From: Symbiodinium sp. CCMP2592
Taxonomy: Eukaryota > Sar > Dinophyceae > Suessiales > Symbiodiniaceae
Assembly: GCA_905221615.1 (NCBI GenBank)
Contig: CAJNDT010001213.1
Span: 951,001 to 1,015,000, forward strand
DNA length: 64,000 bases
Reading direction: 5' to 3'
The position numbers and the translations under genes were made by a program. Of this stretch, positions 10,801 to 19,110 are shown one piece after another. The notes below the pieces were generated by a model, which was not told the DNA's origin, ran no database searches, and saw nothing but the letters and a program-made list of their open reading frames with translations. Position 1 is the first letter of the stretch. Each line of letters opens with the position of its first letter.

Positions 10801-13800
10801 AAGACGATGAGGCTTGACTTTCACGTCTCCTTTTAAGCTATGCACATGGCCCGGGATCTCCCGGCCCTTGTAGTTCCTGGTCTCGTAGCTTCCCAAAAAC
10901 AGATCTCCAGGACATAGCTCCTCCCAAACCGCAGCATCACCGGTCACGTCCAACGGGATCACCATGTTGTAGGTCTTGCGATCGTTGAAGCAATCTCGGT
11001 GCACAGGCATACAAGCATCACGGACAATCGTCACCGAGGAAAACACCTCCTCAGGGAACGCCAAGCTCACCAGCTCACACACCTTCTTCGCGAGATCTTC
11101 CCTTTCCTTTGTAGCGTTGGTGACGCCAATCACCCCTCCATGTTGGTAGGCACCCAGGGTCACGTAAGAACTCTCAGGTTGAAGCTCCTGTGCCTGTAGT
11201 TGGGGACGAGTAACTCCACCAAGGTCATCGCTGTTCTTCAACATCTGCAAGATTTCATTCTTCAGCTTTCCCTTGGCTTCCCGAACCTCCTTCACTGACA
11301 TAGACTGGAGCCTCAAACCATCTGGATCTACCGGAGTTTTTGTGGTCAACCTCCTCCTCGGCCGTGGCTCAACCTTCAACTCCGGCTCCTTGTCGATCGT
11401 GCCCGGGTCCACAAGTTTCGCCCTCACATGCGTAGACACAGTGAAGCGGTTCGTCTCATCCTCAAGGATTGCCGACCCCTGGTTTACATCCCACACCGGT
11501 CCCATGTAGGTTCCCTTAACCCAACGAGGTAGTAGATCAAGTTTTCCGCCTTGGCCATAGTATTTCTTTTTGATAGCCACCTTCGTGCCGTACGCCGGGG
11601 GAACAACAGTGGTCTCCGGTCGAAGACAATCCTCACGTTGTCGGTGCGCAGCCGTCGCCATAGCCGTTGCCCAATGCTGGGGTGGTAATCCGGCGGATCG
11701 TAGTAGAGAACGTGCACGGCCCTTGAGAAAGCGAACAGCCCTCTCAGCGGTTCCATTGGACTGGGGGGATTGGCCCTCCGTCCGGGTAAGAAGTATGTTG
11801 TTGTCCAAGGTCCACTGACGTAGACTCTCGGACCGCAGCTCATGGGCTCTATCCGCATGAATTCGAACAACAGGAAGGTTCTCCATACGTAGCTGTAGTA
11901 CCACTTCTTGGATTGCCTTGAGTACATGCTTCCCGCTCTTCCCCTTCAAGGGCTTGAAGTAGTACAAAAAGTCCGTTTGGACCTCGGCGTTCCCCTCCTC
12001 ATCTTCCGTGGCCTTAGCATCCCTTTCTTGTTCAATCGCGGCCAAATCATCATCATCCCATAGACCATTGGTTCCACCAACCTTCTTCACCGCCGGCTCC
12101 TCAGTGGGGTCGACCTCGGAAGGCTCATACTCCGCCAGCTCGTCTTCATCAAAGACACCGCCCTGCACGCTCAACTCATCATCCGCCACGCCGCCTGAGT
12201 CATCTCCCTCACTGGCGTCCAAACTGGAGAAGTCGTAGTCAAGATCGGCAAGGTCTTCCGGCAGCTCTTCCGCAGGTGGTTCCAAACCGGAGAAACGGGG
12301 CTTCGTATAGGACGCTGCCAGGAAGTACTTGTACCCAGATCCGTGGGCATCCTTGCTGGGCGCCCTCAACGGACCGCCCACATCCACACTCAGCACATAG
12401 CAGCTTTTCTGACGAACACGTCTATGGGGGCGGCCTGTTCCCAACATCATCACACACTGCTCACAATCACGTCTAAACGGTACATGATCTCGTTGAATGT
12501 GAAGCCGCCAGCCCTGTTCCTTAGACAACTTGCGGAATTCGCACTGACCATCAGATTGATGATCTTCCGCTCCATCTCCGATCCCCTTCGCTCTGATGCC
12601 CTCATAGATAGCTCGGCGCAGTCCGGGGCACCATCGTCGAGCGGGAAATTCAGGATCTCGGCCAGGACGTAGATGCTCAGGTCGTGTATCCTCAGATCCG
12701 TGGTGGATCTCCAGTCCCGCATTTTGAAGGAACCTCATCGGCGCCCTCTCGGGGTGTCCAAATACGCCTTGATCTACCTCGCAAGCTGTAACACCAACCT
12801 CGCCCACATGGAACTTCTTAACCATCTCCATGTCCCAAAAGTTCCCTTTTTCAATAGGAGCTCCCAACACGAAGGACGGGTCAGCACCCTCCGAGGCAGT
12901 GTAGCTGACCAAGTACAAAAACAACGTCTTCGCCAACACTTCAGTGTCCTTTGTTAGACGCAAGGCCTGATCGCTCCGGGACCCCTCGAGTTCCATGGTA
13001 TCAAAGCCCTTGGTGGGCGGTGAAGCGACCACTGCCTTTATTCTTGAGTTCATTGCGCCCCACAACAGCGCCTTGTAAAGATCACCTCGAAGATTCCATG
13101 CTGAAGAAAGCATCACGTCCAAGTTGATGATCACTACCTCGCCCCGATGGCTTGATGAGGTAGTGCCCGCCAAGGCCTGCAAAGGGTCGCCCCGTTTCTC
13201 ACCCGCGAACATGTTCAACACCCAGCATCTGGACTTGTACAAGCGCTTCCTCATTCTCCTTGGAAGGGGAAGGTACTTCAGGTAGTCCCAGCACGCCTTG
13301 GGCGAGGTGTCCATAGCAGGCGCTGTTGCAATCCTCACTTCACTTGGTATCTTTGCAAACACTGGCGATGTAAACAGGGCCTGCAGCCCATCAGCCGCGC
13401 ACCCCTCCTCAGCATACTTGGCCAGTAGCACCCGCCAGTCCGTTTGGCGGTCTTCCAACATCCGGATAGCCATCAGCTGGTCTTGCAGCACCTGGGTCTT
13501 CTCCTTGAGCTCGGCAACCTTCTTCATCTCCAACTCCGCAATGATCGCTGCCGCCTGGCCCGCATCGCTTATCTCTGGGCATCCTCCCCTCACCCTCGTC
13601 TTGATACGTCCATGCTTCGGGTGATGGAGGTAGAAGCCGCCCTTAGACCATTTCAGGGTACAGCCCAAACATTCAATCACCTTCCCAAACGGGATAATAG
13701 ACTGAATGTCCTTGCCCTTCTCGGAGTCCACGATGATGCTGCCGCTCGCCGTCTGGTTGAGTAGCCGTTTTTCATCGCCCGCCAGGGTAACGGAAACCTG

Positions 13801-16800
13801 TTGGCTCCGTTCGCGTTCCTGGTCATCTCTTGCAGGTCGAAGAACATGGGTAGAACCAGAATCCAGCAAAGTTCCTTGTTGCTCCCCGCCCTCCACATCT
13901 GAAACCTTCATCGCCTTCATACGAAGATTGACCAGCTGCCGTTGTATATCAGCATACGAGGGTGCCGTTGGAGGGTTCGACGAGGAACTCGTAGATTCTC
14001 GCGTAGGACTTCCCACACTCATTGACTTAAGCCTCAGCTCATCCATATGCTTCTGGATCGACTCAAACGACGGCGTAGTAGAGGAGCCTGACGGGTTGTT
14101 AGCCATCATAGTCTTCAACATTTGAGACGCATCCGCCAGCATCTGCTTCAGCTCACCGGGACGCTCCTCCTCCGGTGCTGCTTTGTTCTGACTAGAGGAA
14201 GGCGAGGTCGTCGGAGAAGGCTCTGCCGCGGGTTGCTGTTGCATGCTCGTTGTCGTTGAGGTAACCTCTGGCGCCGTAGTCATCGCTCTCGTTGCCGGGC
14301 TTGTAGTAGAGGGAGGTTGCGAAGGCACTTCAGGTCTCGACTTAGGGGGCCGCAAGGACGTTCCCTTCTCCTTTGTCGGGCAATCCTTTTTAAGGTGACC
14401 CGTACTTGAGCAAACCAAACACCGGCCTGCCTTCGGAGTATTTCCCCATTCATGGTTGAACTGACAGTCGCTTCCCCTTCTGCAGCCACCATCTGACTTT
14501 GCAAACCATTTGCACGACTTGTCCCTTGCAGGCGAAGCCTTAGGTTTAGCAGCAGGCGGGGCCGTCGGAGAAGAAGGAGTTCCTGAGGTGGACTCGCCCG
14601 TGGTCGTAGCGCTCTTAATCCTGGGCGCCGCCTTTGCCGTAGAAGACGCGGTAGAAAGCAGCTCCATTTCGGCCTGCAAGTGCTTGTGGTAGTCTAAGGT
14701 GGACTCTTCACACGGGTTGCTATCAAGTTGAAGCTTCTGACGGACCATGGAGGTACGCAACCAAACATCTTGATGACGACTCAAAACACTCGAGACGATC
14801 ACCGCTAGGCCCTTTATCATCAAGACCGGGTCGGGAACTGCCACAGTGAGGTCCTTCGCCCGTGCGTGCCATCGACCCCATCGCCGTAGTCCCTGAACCG
14901 CCTCCTCGGCAGTCGTAGCCGCCTCTGGTGCCGTGAGCTGCTGCAACAGCAAAGTCTTCTCTCGTTCCCCTCCTGGTCTGTACGCCGTGAGGAGCTTGAA
15001 GATCAGGCACGCGGTGCTACCCGACACCTTCTTCGTGATCATCTCGGACTTCACTTCCTGGGGTAGTGCCGCCAAAACCATGCCAGCCGCTCTCGCGTTC
15101 ACCCTTCCGTAGCGCCCTTGTTCAAGGCTTGCGCGCTTGGGCATCGGGAGGGAGATCTTCTCCATCGGCGTAGACTTAATCCACTTTCGGTAGTGCTCCT
15201 CCGCCAATTCGCGAACCTGCAGCCACCACTCCCAGCTAGAGTCGCTGAGATCGGTCATCACGCTCCCAACCTCCTCCAACCAGTCCTGTATATCCACCGG
15301 GCTGGTGTCTTGACCCGGTGACAGCAAGGTAGGCAACGACGAAATACCCGGCTTCACCACTTCGGGAACATCGGACCTCTTCTCCATCTGTCGAAGCTGC
15401 ACATCCTGCAACTGCTTCATCCCCGTAGCTATGAAGCCCAACAGCTCCATTGTTGACGGTCCCCCTTCTGCTGAACTGCTGCCTCGAGCTTGCTCTGGTG
15501 GTGGATCAAGTTCTGTTGGTAGCCGTTGCTGGTCACGAAGAGCCCTATCCCCTGCTGCCAAATCAAAGTATTCAGTGGCACGACCTGGTACATGAGGTAC
15601 ACTCTGGCGAACATCATCGCTGACGCTTGGACGACCCTCTGTAGACTGATCACGCCGTGGTAGCCGACCCTCTGTAGACTGATCACGCCGTGGTAGCCGA
15701 CCCTCTGTAGACTGATCACGCCGTGGTAGCCGACCCTCTGTAGATTGATCACGCCCTGGTAGCTGACCCTCTGTACGTTGATCACGCCGTGGTAGCCGAC
15801 CCTCTGTAGACTGATCACGCCCTGGTAGCTGACCCTCTGTACGTTGATCACGCCGTGGTAGCCGACCCTCTGTAGACTGCTCACGCCCTGGTAGCTGACC
15901 CTCTGTACGTTGATCACCCCTTGGTAGCTGACCCTCTGTACGTTGATCACGCCCTGGTAGCTGACCCTCTGTACGTTGATCACCCCTTGGTAGCTGACCC
16001 TCTGTACGTTGATCACCCCCTGGTAGCTGACCCTCTTGACTCAGTCGCATTGCAAGGCGGTCTCTCTCTTGTTGTAACATCTGAACTTCACTTCTAAGGC
16101 GCTGTGCTTCACCATCATGTCGCTCCACAAAGCTCCTTAGCTGCCGTTGCACCTCAGCTTGAACTTCCTCAGACGACGTAGAGCTCGGGGGGCCTTGTCT
16201 TGCATAAAGCCATGGTGCTTCATGCTCATGCCGATCAAAGCGCCGCGCCTGGTCCGGAGTGAACAAGAGAGGGCTCCCGCAAGGAGGAGCTGGCGGCGGT
16301 GCACTTGCGATCGGAGACCACGGTGGAGCTATTGCCCTCATTGGCGGAGGTGGCGGAGGTGATGGTGATCGACTTCCCGCCGGTGACACAGGTAACCTTA
16401 TTGGTAGCGGAGGCGGTGGAGGCCTAGGTCTCAAAGAGTAGTTCTGCAAATCTTGCGGTCTTGTAAGGGACATAGTCGACGATTGCGCTGCCGCTTGGTG
16501 AAAGGCTAGCTGCTGCTGCATATCTGTTGGGTAATGCTGCTGCTCTGAGTGGGTAGTGAATCCTGAAGGGTGTTGAGTTGTCGTAGCACCTAAACCCAAC
16601 CCTTCTAAAACCCTACCCTGAAGTCCGCTGCCACGAGCCGACGACCTCAAAAACTCCGTCAGTCTTGCAACCCATCGCACAACAGGCTGTCCACCAGATT
16701 GCTGAAACGAATACTCCATCTCCACTGCTCGCGCTTCCTCGTGCGGTGGTGGCACCATTCCTTCGACTCCTCGTCTCTCCCTTCTCGGGGACGGGCTAAG

Positions 16801-17151
16801 GGACGCATAGTCGCTGCTTCCCACAGGGCTTACCACGGTGCCCGAGCCAAGATCATCATGTCGTATCGTAGCCGCATACGCGTCGCGGTCACCCGGCTCA
16901 CTGGTCTCCAGCCTACTCGACTCCGTGTGACCCTCTCGGGACTGTCCAGCTACCCGCGAGACTTCGCGAGCAGCTCCAGTCCTTTGAGGATCCACACCAT
17001 TCGGTAGCTGCTGGTCTCCATGAACCGGCCTGACCTCTTGACTCGAGTCCGCTGCCTGAGCACCTTGCTCTGGTTCCGTTGCACCATATTGAGGCCCGCT
17101 TGTCTCTCCTGGAAGTACTGGAAAGCTCGCAGAAGCAGCTTGGGCGCTCAT
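7819..17151 (-). CDS. Gag-pol polyprotein of the copia-type element (3,110 aa)
   Basis: The first true ATG is at 17149-17151, 5 nt inside the element from the 5' LTR; the frame upstream is open into the LTR but only from GTG. By approximate residue: proline-rich gag with about twelve 11-residue repeats EGRLPRRDQST (373-507). Then a CCCH-like finger CKWFAKSDGGC..C..H (about 880) and a CCHC knuckle CLVCSSTGHLKKDC (about 907). The protease DSG motif is in TLLDSGSTHVLRP (about 1092). A methyltransferase-like stretch follows (1300-1430). The integrase has an HHCC-like motif HIQRDHVPFRRDCEQC (about 1551) and D,D(35)E residues in VLSVDVGG, RIHADRA and NGTAERAV. A dioxygenase-like stretch follows (about 1990-2135). 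RT has DVVSAFL and IIYVDDFF (about 2356 and 2453); RNase H has TDSS, SSAETE, VDNAAA and QLADGLTK. The C-terminal extension has two hydrophobic segments and PPTY. Confidence 0.93.
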   Translation of the reverse strand: MSAQAASASFPVLPGETSGPQYGATEPEQGAQAADSSQEVRPVHGDQQLPNGVDPQRTGAAREVSRVAGQSREGHTESSRLETSEPGDRDAYAATIRHDDLGSGTVVSPVGSSDYASLSPSPRRERRGVEGMVPPPHEEARAVEMEYSFQQSGGQPVVRWVARLTEFLRSSARGSGLQGRVLEGLGLGATTTQHPSGFTTHSEQQHYPTDMQQQLAFHQAAAQSSTMSLTRPQDLQNYSLRPRPPPPPLPIRLPVSPAGSRSPSPPPPPPMRAIAPPWSPIASAPPPAPPCGSPLLFTPDQARRFDRHEHEAPWLYARQGPPSSTSSEEVQAEVQRQLRSFVERHDGEAQRLRSEVQMLQQERDRLAMRLSQEGQLPGGDQRTEGQLPRGDQRTEGQLPGRDQRTEGQLPRGDQRTEGQLPGREQSTEGRLPRRDQRTEGQLPGRDQSTEGRLPRRDQRTEGQLPGRDQSTEGRLPRRDQSTEGRLPRRDQSTEGRLPRRDQSTEGRPSVSDDVRQSVPHVPGRATEYFDLAAGDRALRDQQRLPTELDPPPEQARGSSSAEGGPSTMELLGFIATGMKQLQDVQLRQMEKRSDVPEVVKPGISSLPTLLSPGQDTSPVDIQDWLEEVGSVMTDLSDSSWEWWLQVRELAEEHYRKWIKSTPMEKISLPMPKRASLEQGRYGRVNARAAGMVLAALPQEVKSEMITKKVSGSTACLIFKLLTAYRPGGEREKTLLLQQLTAPEAATTAEEAVQGLRRWGRWHARAKDLTVAVPDPVLMIKGLAVIVSSVLSRHQDVWLRTSMVRQKLQLDSNPCEESTLDYHKHLQAEMELLSTASSTAKAAPRIKSATTTGESTSGTPSSPTAPPAAKPKASPARDKSCKWFAKSDGGCRRGSDCQFNHEWGNTPKAGRCLVCSSTGHLKKDCPTKEKGTSLRPPKSRPEVPSQPPSTTSPATRAMTTAPEVTSTTTSMQQQPAAEPSPTTSPSSSQNKAAPEEERPGELKQMLADASQMLKTMMANNPSGSSTTPSFESIQKHMDELRLKSMSVGSPTRESTSSSSNPPTAPSYADIQRQLVNLRMKAMKVSDVEGGEQQGTLLDSGSTHVLRPARDDQERERSQQVSVTLAGDEKRLLNQTASGSIIVDSEKGKDIQSIIPFGKVIECLGCTLKWSKGGFYLHHPKHGRIKTRVRGGCPEISDAGQAAAIIAELEMKKVAELKEKTQVLQDQLMAIRMLEDRQTDWRVLLAKYAEEGCAADGLQALFTSPVFAKIPSEVRIATAPAMDTSPKACWDYLKYLPLPRRMRKRLYKSRCWVLNMFAGEKRGDPLQALAGTTSSSHRGEVVIINLDVMLSSAWNLRGDLYKALLWGAMNSRIKAVVASPPTKGFDTMELEGSRSDQALRLTKDTEVLAKTLFLYLVSYTASEGADPSFVLGAPIEKGNFWDMEMVKKFHVGEVGVTACEVDQGVFGHPERAPMRFLQNAGLEIHHGSEDTRPEHLRPGRDPEFPARRWCPGLRRAIYEGIRAKGIGDGAEDHQSDGQCEFRKLSKEQGWRLHIQRDHVPFRRDCEQCVMMLGTGRPHRRVRQKSCYVLSVDVGGPLRAPSKDAHGSGYKYFLAASYTKPRFSGLEPPAEELPEDLADLDYDFSSLDASEGDDSGGVADDELSVQGGVFDEDELAEYEPSEVDPTEEPAVKKVGGTNGLWDDDDLAAIEQERDAKATEDEEGNAEVQTDFLYYFKPLKGKSGKHVLKAIQEVVLQLRMENLPVVRIHADRAHELRSESLRQWTLDNNILLTRTEGQSPQSNGTAERAVRFLKGRARSLLRSAGLPPQHWATAMATAAHRQREDCLRPETTVVPPAYGTKVAIKKKYYGQGGKLDLLPRWVKGTYMGPVWDVNQGSAILEDETNRFTVSTHVRAKLVDPGTIDKEPELKVEPRPRRRLTTKTPVDPDGLRLQSMSVKEVREAKGKLKNEILQMLKNSDDLGGVTRPQLQAQELQPESSYVTLGAYQHGGVIGVTNATKEREDLAKKVCELVSLAFPEEVFSSVTIVRDACMPVHRDCFNDRKTYNMVIPLDVTGDAAVWEELCPGDLFLGSYETRNYKGREIPGHVHSLKGDVKVKPHRLHCAVQPSDGTRLLLAAHTIGGWKKLKDEEVQLLSTAGFRIPDKEDEEYMIKRAEVQEHNEALHLPWVIEHGDVVHNFGEKDPAIEVEEDVVRCAKAAADNLYTCGIEEILESLQDELRVVHTVHPREVDQHLPSWIQALKAEMSTLEDIGAIKRLVGQAAKDYLNLPGVQVVPGKAVYTVKPPSKPGTKYRRKARIVGCGNFQAKDDSEQNYSGGAAAEAVRLGVAQAARRVWAICTGDVVSAFLRAPVPKGTLLALRPPAVLVRAGLAQPGEVWSVHMALYGFRSSPRWWGNHRTGIMKQATTPGGLSFHQGVADSEVWQVRNSEGVVVGLVIIYVDDFFIAGPKDVCDDIYQWLSGTWETTPIQYTSSTSPIRFLGMEIREARNEVDEFEGYTLDQEGYLQEVLRHRGVKPEDKSLLPATKETLTLSPEFDPPTFTPEDLKLAQSLTGELAWMAQRCRPDLAYVVSIMSSLTTRDPVRVAAIGRKTMSYLNHTSSWRLRFWTGGTPTLVTYTDSSYAPDGDRSHGGAVTFWGTCPIAWRSSRQQLVTTSSAETELVAAHHGCQQMESIDALLTDMGETPNQRVIYVDNAAAITLATSEGGSWKTRHLKVRHRALRQKVEQGWVEVVYCPGDQQLADGLTKLLASQRMNQMMLFWGLAAAGDHVRLRQVRALAGQQPAQQQPAQQRPAQQQPAQHQPAEQQPAERAQTPTVPHTNPEGLGCCLGLLVVLLNIAKASGEVINPEVPTALAVDSSLELYGVVAMLGICFIAIWECGRICWRNRGKALRLRAVQESQRLSKKEMRELNSLLRSSPMQLSAQERERMVQLAEATGVDLSGILSQSSSSSSSVPKTVMGRGDSPPPPPDPFSSCAADEDFLRERRAQRQQRRVPPPPPPPTYEDLVEEDDRRYRAQTLQGPPLGPIAGDERGHRTRSVGTQVEMLKEMPKVVFVTPSGTCVHATRDCSTLNRSTKFLQKDVCAKCIPGQREVTERPM
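8000..8790 (-). other. C-terminal extension of the polyprotein: Gln/Pro repeats, two TM-like segments, PPxY, Cys motif
   Basis: After RNase H the frame continues for about 350 residues. It holds a QPAQQ repeat (about 8690-8790), hydrophobic segments GCCLGLLVVLLNIAKAS and LYGVVAMLGICFIAIWECG, and a serine run. PPPPPPPTYEDL contains a PPxY motif. Near the end there is a Cys/His pattern, TPSGTCVHATRDCSTL ... DVCAKC. Most copia elements stop soon after RNase H. The function is unknown; an envelope-like or membrane-anchoring role is only inference. Confidence 0.7.
10700..11200 (-). other. 2OG-Fe(II) dioxygenase-like region inside the polyprotein
   Basis: Lies between integrase and RT. The reading has PVHRDCFND (HxD), and 67 residues after the first His comes HCAVQPSDGTRLLL (His-x9-Arg). 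HxD...H...R/K with this spacing is the metal and 2-oxoglutarate binding signature of the double-stranded beta-helix dioxygenases. The assignment is by motif only. Confidence 0.45.
12855..13230 (-). other. Cytosine-methyltransferase-like (degenerate) region inside the polyprotein
   Basis: Lies between protease and integrase. VLNMFAGEKRGDP resembles SAM-binding motif I (F-x-G). VVIINLD resembles the acidic end of strand 2. VVASPPTKGF sits 65 residues after the motif I Phe, where the catalytic PC (motif IV) of C5-methyltransferases would be, but reads PPT. By eye only; if correct, the enzyme lacks its catalytic Cys. Confidence 0.35.
15632..16035 (-). repeat. 33-bp tandem repeat inside gag
   Basis: About twelve in-frame copies encoding EG(Q/R)LP(G/R)(G/R)DQ(R/S)T. 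Two alternating subtypes (GR and RR) suggest recent expansion by unequal exchange. Confidence 0.93.
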
Positions 17152-17155
17152 AACC
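17143..17155 (-). promoter_or_regulatory. Primer-binding site complementary to a tRNA-Met anticodon arm
   Basis: Element strand GGTTATGAGCGCC starts at the base after the 5' LTR. Its complement GGCGCTCATAACC has the layout of a CAU-anticodon loop (CTCATAA). Priming by a 5' half of initiator tRNA-Met is known for Drosophila copia. The ATG of the polyprotein lies inside this site. Confidence 0.65.
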
Positions 17156-17500
17156 TGTGGAATGTATCTTCCCGATACAGGGCTTCGTCTCCTCGTTCTA
17201 AACAGCGTGGTTAACACAGAAAGACAAGCCGTGGGGCCATGCACAACGGAGCAGGATGCTTTTTCTCCTTCTACAGCGACACAGTGACTAACGCTTCTGT
17301 GCACAGTTAGTCTTAAGCATATTAGCTTATGCGACGCAGTGGCTTCTGCCGATCATGGCATAAGGTTGCCAATGGCTTCTGCCGATCATGGACTCAGAAA
17401 TCACTTCATGAGCCTTCAATCACACATATACAAGGGTTCCCAACTGCACAAGCTCCACTCATGCATTTTACAAAAGCGAGGGGGGCTCGGGACATCAACA
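17156..17500 (-). repeat. 5' LTR (345 bp)
   Basis: Same length and ends as the 3' LTR. It carries two near-copies of GGCTTCTGCCGATCATGG, possibly promoter or R-region elements. The promoter position was not determined. Confidence 0.95.
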
Positions 17501-17505
17501 GGTTC
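17501..17505. repeat. Target-site duplication GGTTC, right copy
   Basis: Matches 7435-7439. Confidence 0.93.
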
Positions 17506-17609
17506 ACATCCGGCTTCAAATCACGATAGGTACTCTTAATCTGGGAGCCGCTATAACGAAATCATGGATGTCTGCGACAGACTCCTACTCTAGCCCATAC
17601 AAGTCTCGG

Positions 17610-18142
17610 GAGTTCTTATATAGATATACCTGTACATGTACACGTACATGTACATGTATATGTACATGTATATGTAAACGTATACGTACATGTATATGTA
17701 TATGTACCTGTATATGCATATGTATACGCATATGTATACGCATATGCATGTACATGTAGATGTACATTTAGATGTACACGTGCATGTGCAAGTGCGTGTA
17801 GGTGTAGATGCAGATGCAGATGTAGATGTATATGCATATGTATATGAATGTAATATTTATGTATATGCATATATGCATATGTCTGTGTATATGTATATGT
17901 CTCTGTCGATGTCTATGTTTTGTCTCTGTCTCTCTCTATGTTTATGTACATGTGTATGTACATGTATGCGTATGTATATATATATATATATATATACACA
18001 TATGTAGGTACGTATGCATGCATGCAGGCATGGATGGATGGATGGATGCATGGATGGATGGATGGGTGGATGGGTGGATGGATGGGTGGACGTACACTAT
18101 TCACATATGTGTGTATGTATATATATATATATATATATATAC

Positions 18143-18181
<39 letters not shown>

Positions 18182-18322
18182 TCGAATACTCTGTAGTATA
18201 CACACACTCATACAAACATGCATACATGCAAACACACACATACATACATACTCACTTACCTACGTATGGTGTACATACATATGACTCACGTGTATAACAG
18301 CGTATAATACAATAGCCGTATA

Positions 18323-18358
<36 letters not shown>

Positions 18359-18430
18359 TTACACAAATACGTACATTCATAGATGAATAGATAGATGGAA
18401 AGAAAATAGTTGGACGGATAGATGGACTGA
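17610..18430. repeat. Microsatellite block
   Basis: Successive ACATGTATATGT, GTAGATGTA, (TA)n, GGATGGAT/GGGTGGAT, (TA)n, CATACATA and GATAGATG-type runs. All open frames here are repeat translations. Confidence 0.95.
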
Positions 18431-18782
18431 TTGACAGGTCAGGGCTTTCAGTGCTCCGGGCATGGCTTTTCAGAGCTTCCAGGCTTAGAGTCACGGGTCA
18501 AGCAATGCTGTTTGCTACTGATGGTATGCGCTTCAGGTTTGAGTCTTTATGGTTTAGGGTCTGGGGCTTAGTGATTAGGGGTATACCGGCAAACACCCCC
18601 TTAGCTAATATACACTCATGAGGCCTTCAGGATGTTTTGGTGGTTCCGAACAAAGGGTAGGCATAGGTTTTACATCTAGTTTGCAGGTTACTGTTGGGTT
18701 TAGGGTTTTGGGCTTTGCTGCAGGCCTACAGCCTTCAAGGATAATTTGTCGTGCTAGAGTAGGGTTTGCCGGTTTGGTGTAA
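18431..18782. other. Stretch without a supported gene
   Basis: Mixed sequence with isolated TTTAGGG words. Nothing further supported. Confidence 0.4.
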
Positions 18783-18884
18783 TATAGGGGCCTTTCAAAT
18801 TAGAATAGGGTTTTGGGGTATACTATACTATGATCATAATAAGGAACCCCCACAATAGTATAGGCAATTGTTAAAGCCCCTATA
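18783..18884. repeat. HP-E hairpin element
   Basis: TAGGGGCCTTTCAAATTAGA on the left, complementary GCCCCTA on the right, GGAACCCCCA in the right arm. Confidence 0.8.
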
Positions 18885-18946
18885 GTAGTTACCTTACAAA
18901 TAAAAGCACTCACTACACCCATCAAAGGAACCCTAAACCTAAACGA

Positions 18947-19063
18947 ACCCTTAATATAGGGGCCTTGATAATGAGAACAGGGCTTTGGGGCCGATTATAC
19001 TCTAAGCATACTGAGGAACCCCGAATATACTATTGGTCACTATTTAGGCCCCCATATTAAAGG
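18947..19063. repeat. HP-E hairpin element
   Basis: ACCCTTAATATAGGGGCC and GGCCCCCATATTAAAGGT arms, with the inner HP-E core. Confidence 0.75.
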
Positions 19064-19110
19064 TTGTCGTGCTAAGGTTCGACGGTTTGGGGTGAAGACC
19101 TTCGACAGCT

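Larger units (their letters stand above)
7440..17500 (-). mobile_element. Complete, very young Ty1/copia-type LTR retrotransposon (10,061 bp)
   Basis: Transcribed on the minus strand. It has two 345-bp LTRs, a 5-bp target duplication GGTTC, a primer-binding site, a purine tract, and one uninterrupted 3,110-codon gag-pol frame. The LTRs differ at a single position (7750 C, 17466 T), so insertion was recent. Domain order is gag, CCHC zinc knuckle, protease, integrase, RT, RNase H. Integrase before RT defines Ty1/copia (Pseudoviridae-like), not Ty3/gypsy. The element is about twice the usual copia length because of a long proline/glutamine-rich gag, two extra domain-like regions and a 350-residue C-terminal extension. 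Confidence 0.95.

Noticed and set aside
17152..17304. Extension of the polyprotein upstream into the LTR
   Set aside because: The frame is open but its first codon is GTG; the first ATG is at 17149-17151, just after the LTR.
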